In this document: positions 20,209-21,564 of the stretch, one piece after another | How the letters are laid out: each line of letters begins with the position of its first letter | Position numbering within the stretch: the first letter of the stretch is position 1 | DNA from: Bacillota bacterium | GTDB taxonomy: Bacteria; Bacillota; Clostridia; Christensenellales; Borkfalkiaceae | Assembly: GCA_023403375.1 (NCBI GenBank) | Contig: JAEYEN010000014.1 | Span: forward strand, 1 to 21,564 | Direction of reading: 5' to 3' | Length of the DNA stretch: 21,564 nt | Program-made: the position numbers and the translations under genes | The notes under the pieces: generated by a model | What the model saw: the letters and a program-made list of their open reading frames with translations, nothing else | Databases searched by the model: none | What the model was told of the DNA's origin: nothing

Positions 20209-20237
20209 AGTTTACTATTAAAATAACGTCTTGTCAA
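20209..20237 (-). promoter_or_regulatory. Promoter of the M-box / mgtE transcript
   Basis: On the minus strand TTGACA (20237-20232), a 17-base spacer and TAAACT (20214-20209). The start point falls near 20202, at the 5' edge of the riboswitch. Confidence 0.8.
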
Positions 20238-20316
20238 CAATATTATACGTTTTATAAAATAATTTTGTTAACTATTTTTTAACCGCTTTCGGTATTCCGT
20301 GCGGCTCCGTACGGTT

Positions 20317-20772
20317 TTATGCGCGCGTTAAATCTTCGTCGTCTATCCCGAAAGTGAGTTCTTTGTTTTTGGAAATCATATCGGATATAAACGCGTCGTA
20401 ATTTTTAGGATTTATTATTATAACCGAATATTTGTCTTTGCCGTAGTATACAACAAGTTTATCGCTCTTTTTGAAGTGCGTGAGAGCGACGACGTCTTTT
20501 TGCGCTATTTTCGACTTGATAAACCCGATGTGCATGGTAAGATAGTTTTCAGAAACGGTATAGCAGCCGTAAAAGGTCAAAGACACCGAAAAAGCGAAAA
20601 GCAAAGCGGTTATAAAAATAATAACCGAATAAAGTATTGTTTTCGCAAAATCTATCGGTGCGAAAACGACAAGGTTATAAATATTGTAGCCGAGTGCCGC
20701 GCCCGAAATCAAAATAACCGCTACTATAAAAAAAATAATCGCGGGCGTGTAGTTGAATCTGTATTTTTTCAT
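20317..20772 (-). CDS. Small membrane protein with a possible bacterial PH-like domain
   Basis: AGGAG seven bases before the ATG at 20772 supports this start, giving 151 residues; an upstream ATG at 20802 would add ten residues but falls before the binding site. Two hydrophobic helices occupy about residues 8-28 and 40-67. The rest is soluble and reads as beta strands: FYGCYTVSENYLTMHIGFIKSKIAQKDVVALTHFKKSDKLVVYYGKDKYSVIIINP, close in pattern to YyaB-like bacterial PH domains, where a YxV...LxxxxGxxxxxIxxxDI stretch recurs. Function is unknown; such proteins often sit at membranes. It has its own promoter. Confidence 0.8.
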   Translation of the reverse strand: MKKYRFNYTPAIIFFIVAVILISGAALGYNIYNLVVFAPIDFAKTILYSVIIFITALLFAFSVSLTFYGCYTVSENYLTMHIGFIKSKIAQKDVVALTHFKKSDKLVVYYGKDKYSVIIINPKNYDAFISDMISKNKELTFGIDDEDLTRA

Positions 20773-20789
20773 TTTACGCTCCTGTAAAT

Positions 20790-20818
20790 ATTGTACATTC
20801 AAAAACTCAAAAAATCAA
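20790..20818 (-). promoter_or_regulatory. Promoter of the PH-like membrane protein gene
   Basis: On the minus strand TTGATT (20818-20813), a 17-base spacer and TACAAT (20795-20790). The leader is very short, about ten bases. Confidence 0.65.
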
Positions 20819-20858
20819 CGAATATTTTAACTTTTTATGCCGAAACCCTTGCCCGCGC

Positions 20859-20887
20859 TTGCAAAAACGGGCGGTTTATTATATAAT
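20859..20887 (+). promoter_or_regulatory. Promoter of the aconitase-family gene
   Basis: TTGCAA (20859-20864), a 17-base spacer and TATAAT (20882-20887). GCCCG (20851-20855) and CGGGC (20868-20872) form an inverted repeat across the -35 box, possibly an operator. Confidence 0.65.
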
Positions 20888-20953
20888 CTTATTAAATAGT
20901 CTGTTAAATAATTTTCATTATTTAAAATTTACAATATTTTTTCGGAGAACACA

Positions 20954-21564
20954 ATGATAAAACTAATCGACAAGGGCGTTTATTATAAGGGCGGAAAACC
21001 CGTCAGGGCAAAATCTTTCGATGAGGAAGCGAGAAAGAAAACCATTGCGTATAAAATTTTAACGGCGCATAACCTTTCCGGAAACGATAAAAAACTCAAC
21101 GTTAAGTTTGACGAAATCACTTCGCACGATATAACCTACGTCGGAATTATTCAGACCGCCAAGGCTTCGGGGCTGGATAAATTCCCCGTTCCGTACACGC
21201 TTACCAATTGCCACAACTCGCTTTGTGCCGTCGGTGGAACCATTAACGAAGACGACCATGTTTTCGGGCTTTCGGCGGCTAAAAAATACGGCGGAGCTTT
21301 CGTGCCGCCGCACCTTGCGGTTATTCATCAGTATATGAGAGAAATGCGCGCGTTTTCGGGCGCGATGATTCTGGGCTCGGATTCGCACACCCGTTACGGT
21401 GCGCTCGGAACGATGGCGATAGGCGAAGGCGGTCCCGAACTCGTAAAACAGTTATTAAATAAAACTTACGACGTGGATATGCCGGAAATAGTCGCCGTGT
21501 ACTTAAAAGGCAGATTGAGAAAGGGCGTCGGCCCGCACGACGTCGCGCTTGCGCTGTGTAAAGC
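20954..21564 (+). CDS. Aconitase-family hydratase, YbhJ-like (3' end outside the window)
   Basis: The frame runs open from ATG at 20954 to the window edge, giving the first 203 residues of a protein expected to have 600-750. CGGAG precedes the ATG. It carries TNCHNSLCAVGGTINEDDH (84-102) and the aconitase signature GSDSHT (141-146), followed by RYGALGTMAIGEGGPELV. The opening LIDKGVYY, and the block HDITYVGIIQTAKASGL, recall from memory the E. coli YbhJ group, distant relatives of aconitase with no assigned substrate. The C-terminal swivel domain and the remaining Fe-S ligands are not in view. A housekeeping aconitase or isopropylmalate isomerase is less likely because of the different N-terminus. 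Confidence 0.88.
   Translation, partial: MIKLIDKGVYYKGGKPVRAKSFDEEARKKTIAYKILTAHNLSGNDKKLNVKFDEITSHDITYVGIIQTAKASGLDKFPVPYTLTNCHNSLCAVGGTINEDDHVFGLSAAKKYGGAFVPPHLAVIHQYMREMRAFSGAMILGSDSHTRYGALGTMAIGEGGPELVKQLLNKTYDVDMPEIVAVYLKGRLRKGVGPHDVALALCK

Noticed and set aside
20281..20320. Terminator for the PH-like protein gene from CCGTGCGG / CCGTACGG
   Set aside because: The stem has a mismatch or wobble, the loop is only two bases, and no T tract follows on the minus strand.
21059..21388. Open frame on the minus strand near the window end
   Set aside because: The plus strand encodes an unmistakable aconitase-family protein across the same bases.
1..21564. CRISPR array, tRNA genes, insertion sequences or integrase
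   Set aside because: No regularly spaced repeats, no cloverleaf sequences with TTCRANY arms, and no transposase or recombinase motifs were found on either strand.

Overview
The window looks like part of the chromosome of an anaerobic, Gram-positive-type bacterium of the Bacillota, most likely class Clostridia. The signs are strong purine-rich ribosome binding sites, many intrinsic terminators, A+T-rich promoters of the TTGACA/TATAAT type, an M-box riboswitch, two FeoA proteins with a small cysteine-rich Feo membrane protein, an archaeal/eukaryotic-type prolyl-tRNA synthetase, and a lipoprotein esterase with bacterial Ig-like domains. The lineage is an inference from these features, not from a database comparison.

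Layout. Bases 1-158 hold a 5S rRNA, lacking only a few 5' bases, and its terminator, so an rRNA operon probably ends here. Bases 341-2440 are a visibly A+T-richer accessory island of very small genes: two tandem paralogues (341-1060), a 33-residue cysteine-rich protein, two closely similar 78-residue acidic proteins (1207-1443 and 2035-2271), a 62-residue protein, a 5'-truncated reading frame that overlaps the second 78-residue gene by four bases, and a frameshifted scrap. A 21-base repeat marks the truncation point and is the left part of a terminator. This resembles an eroded array of toxin-tail and immunity cassettes, but no toxin is recognisable. Bases 2499-5590 are a ferrous iron uptake operon (feoA-feoA-feoB-Cys-rich membrane protein) with two near-identical 22-base repeats on either side of its promoter.

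Bases 5640-6041 carry a promoter, a long hairpin beginning at the predicted transcription start, an intrinsic terminator, and then a 54-residue double zinc-finger protein. This looks like a structured regulatory leader or an independent small RNA, and it is the most novel-looking element here. Next come a promoter-driven pair, an HD hydrolase of the alarmone-hydrolase type translationally coupled to a low-molecular-weight tyrosine phosphatase (6432-7444), a secreted esterase lipoprotein (7535-9148), and a Lys/Ala-rich protein with a cysteine-rich head (9368-9781).

Bases 9866-13468 hold divergent transketolase and prolyl-tRNA synthetase genes. Bases 13564-16682 form a tight group: a membrane protein, the tRNA-modification GTPase MnmE and a LysR regulator. 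Undecaprenyl-diphosphatase, a 37-residue protein and the mechanosensitive channel MscL follow (16794-18296). On the minus strand are an MgtE magnesium transporter under an M-box riboswitch (18590-20237) and a small membrane protein with a possible PH-like domain (20317-20772). The window ends inside an aconitase-family hydratase (20954 onward). No tRNA, CRISPR array, insertion sequence or integrase was seen.
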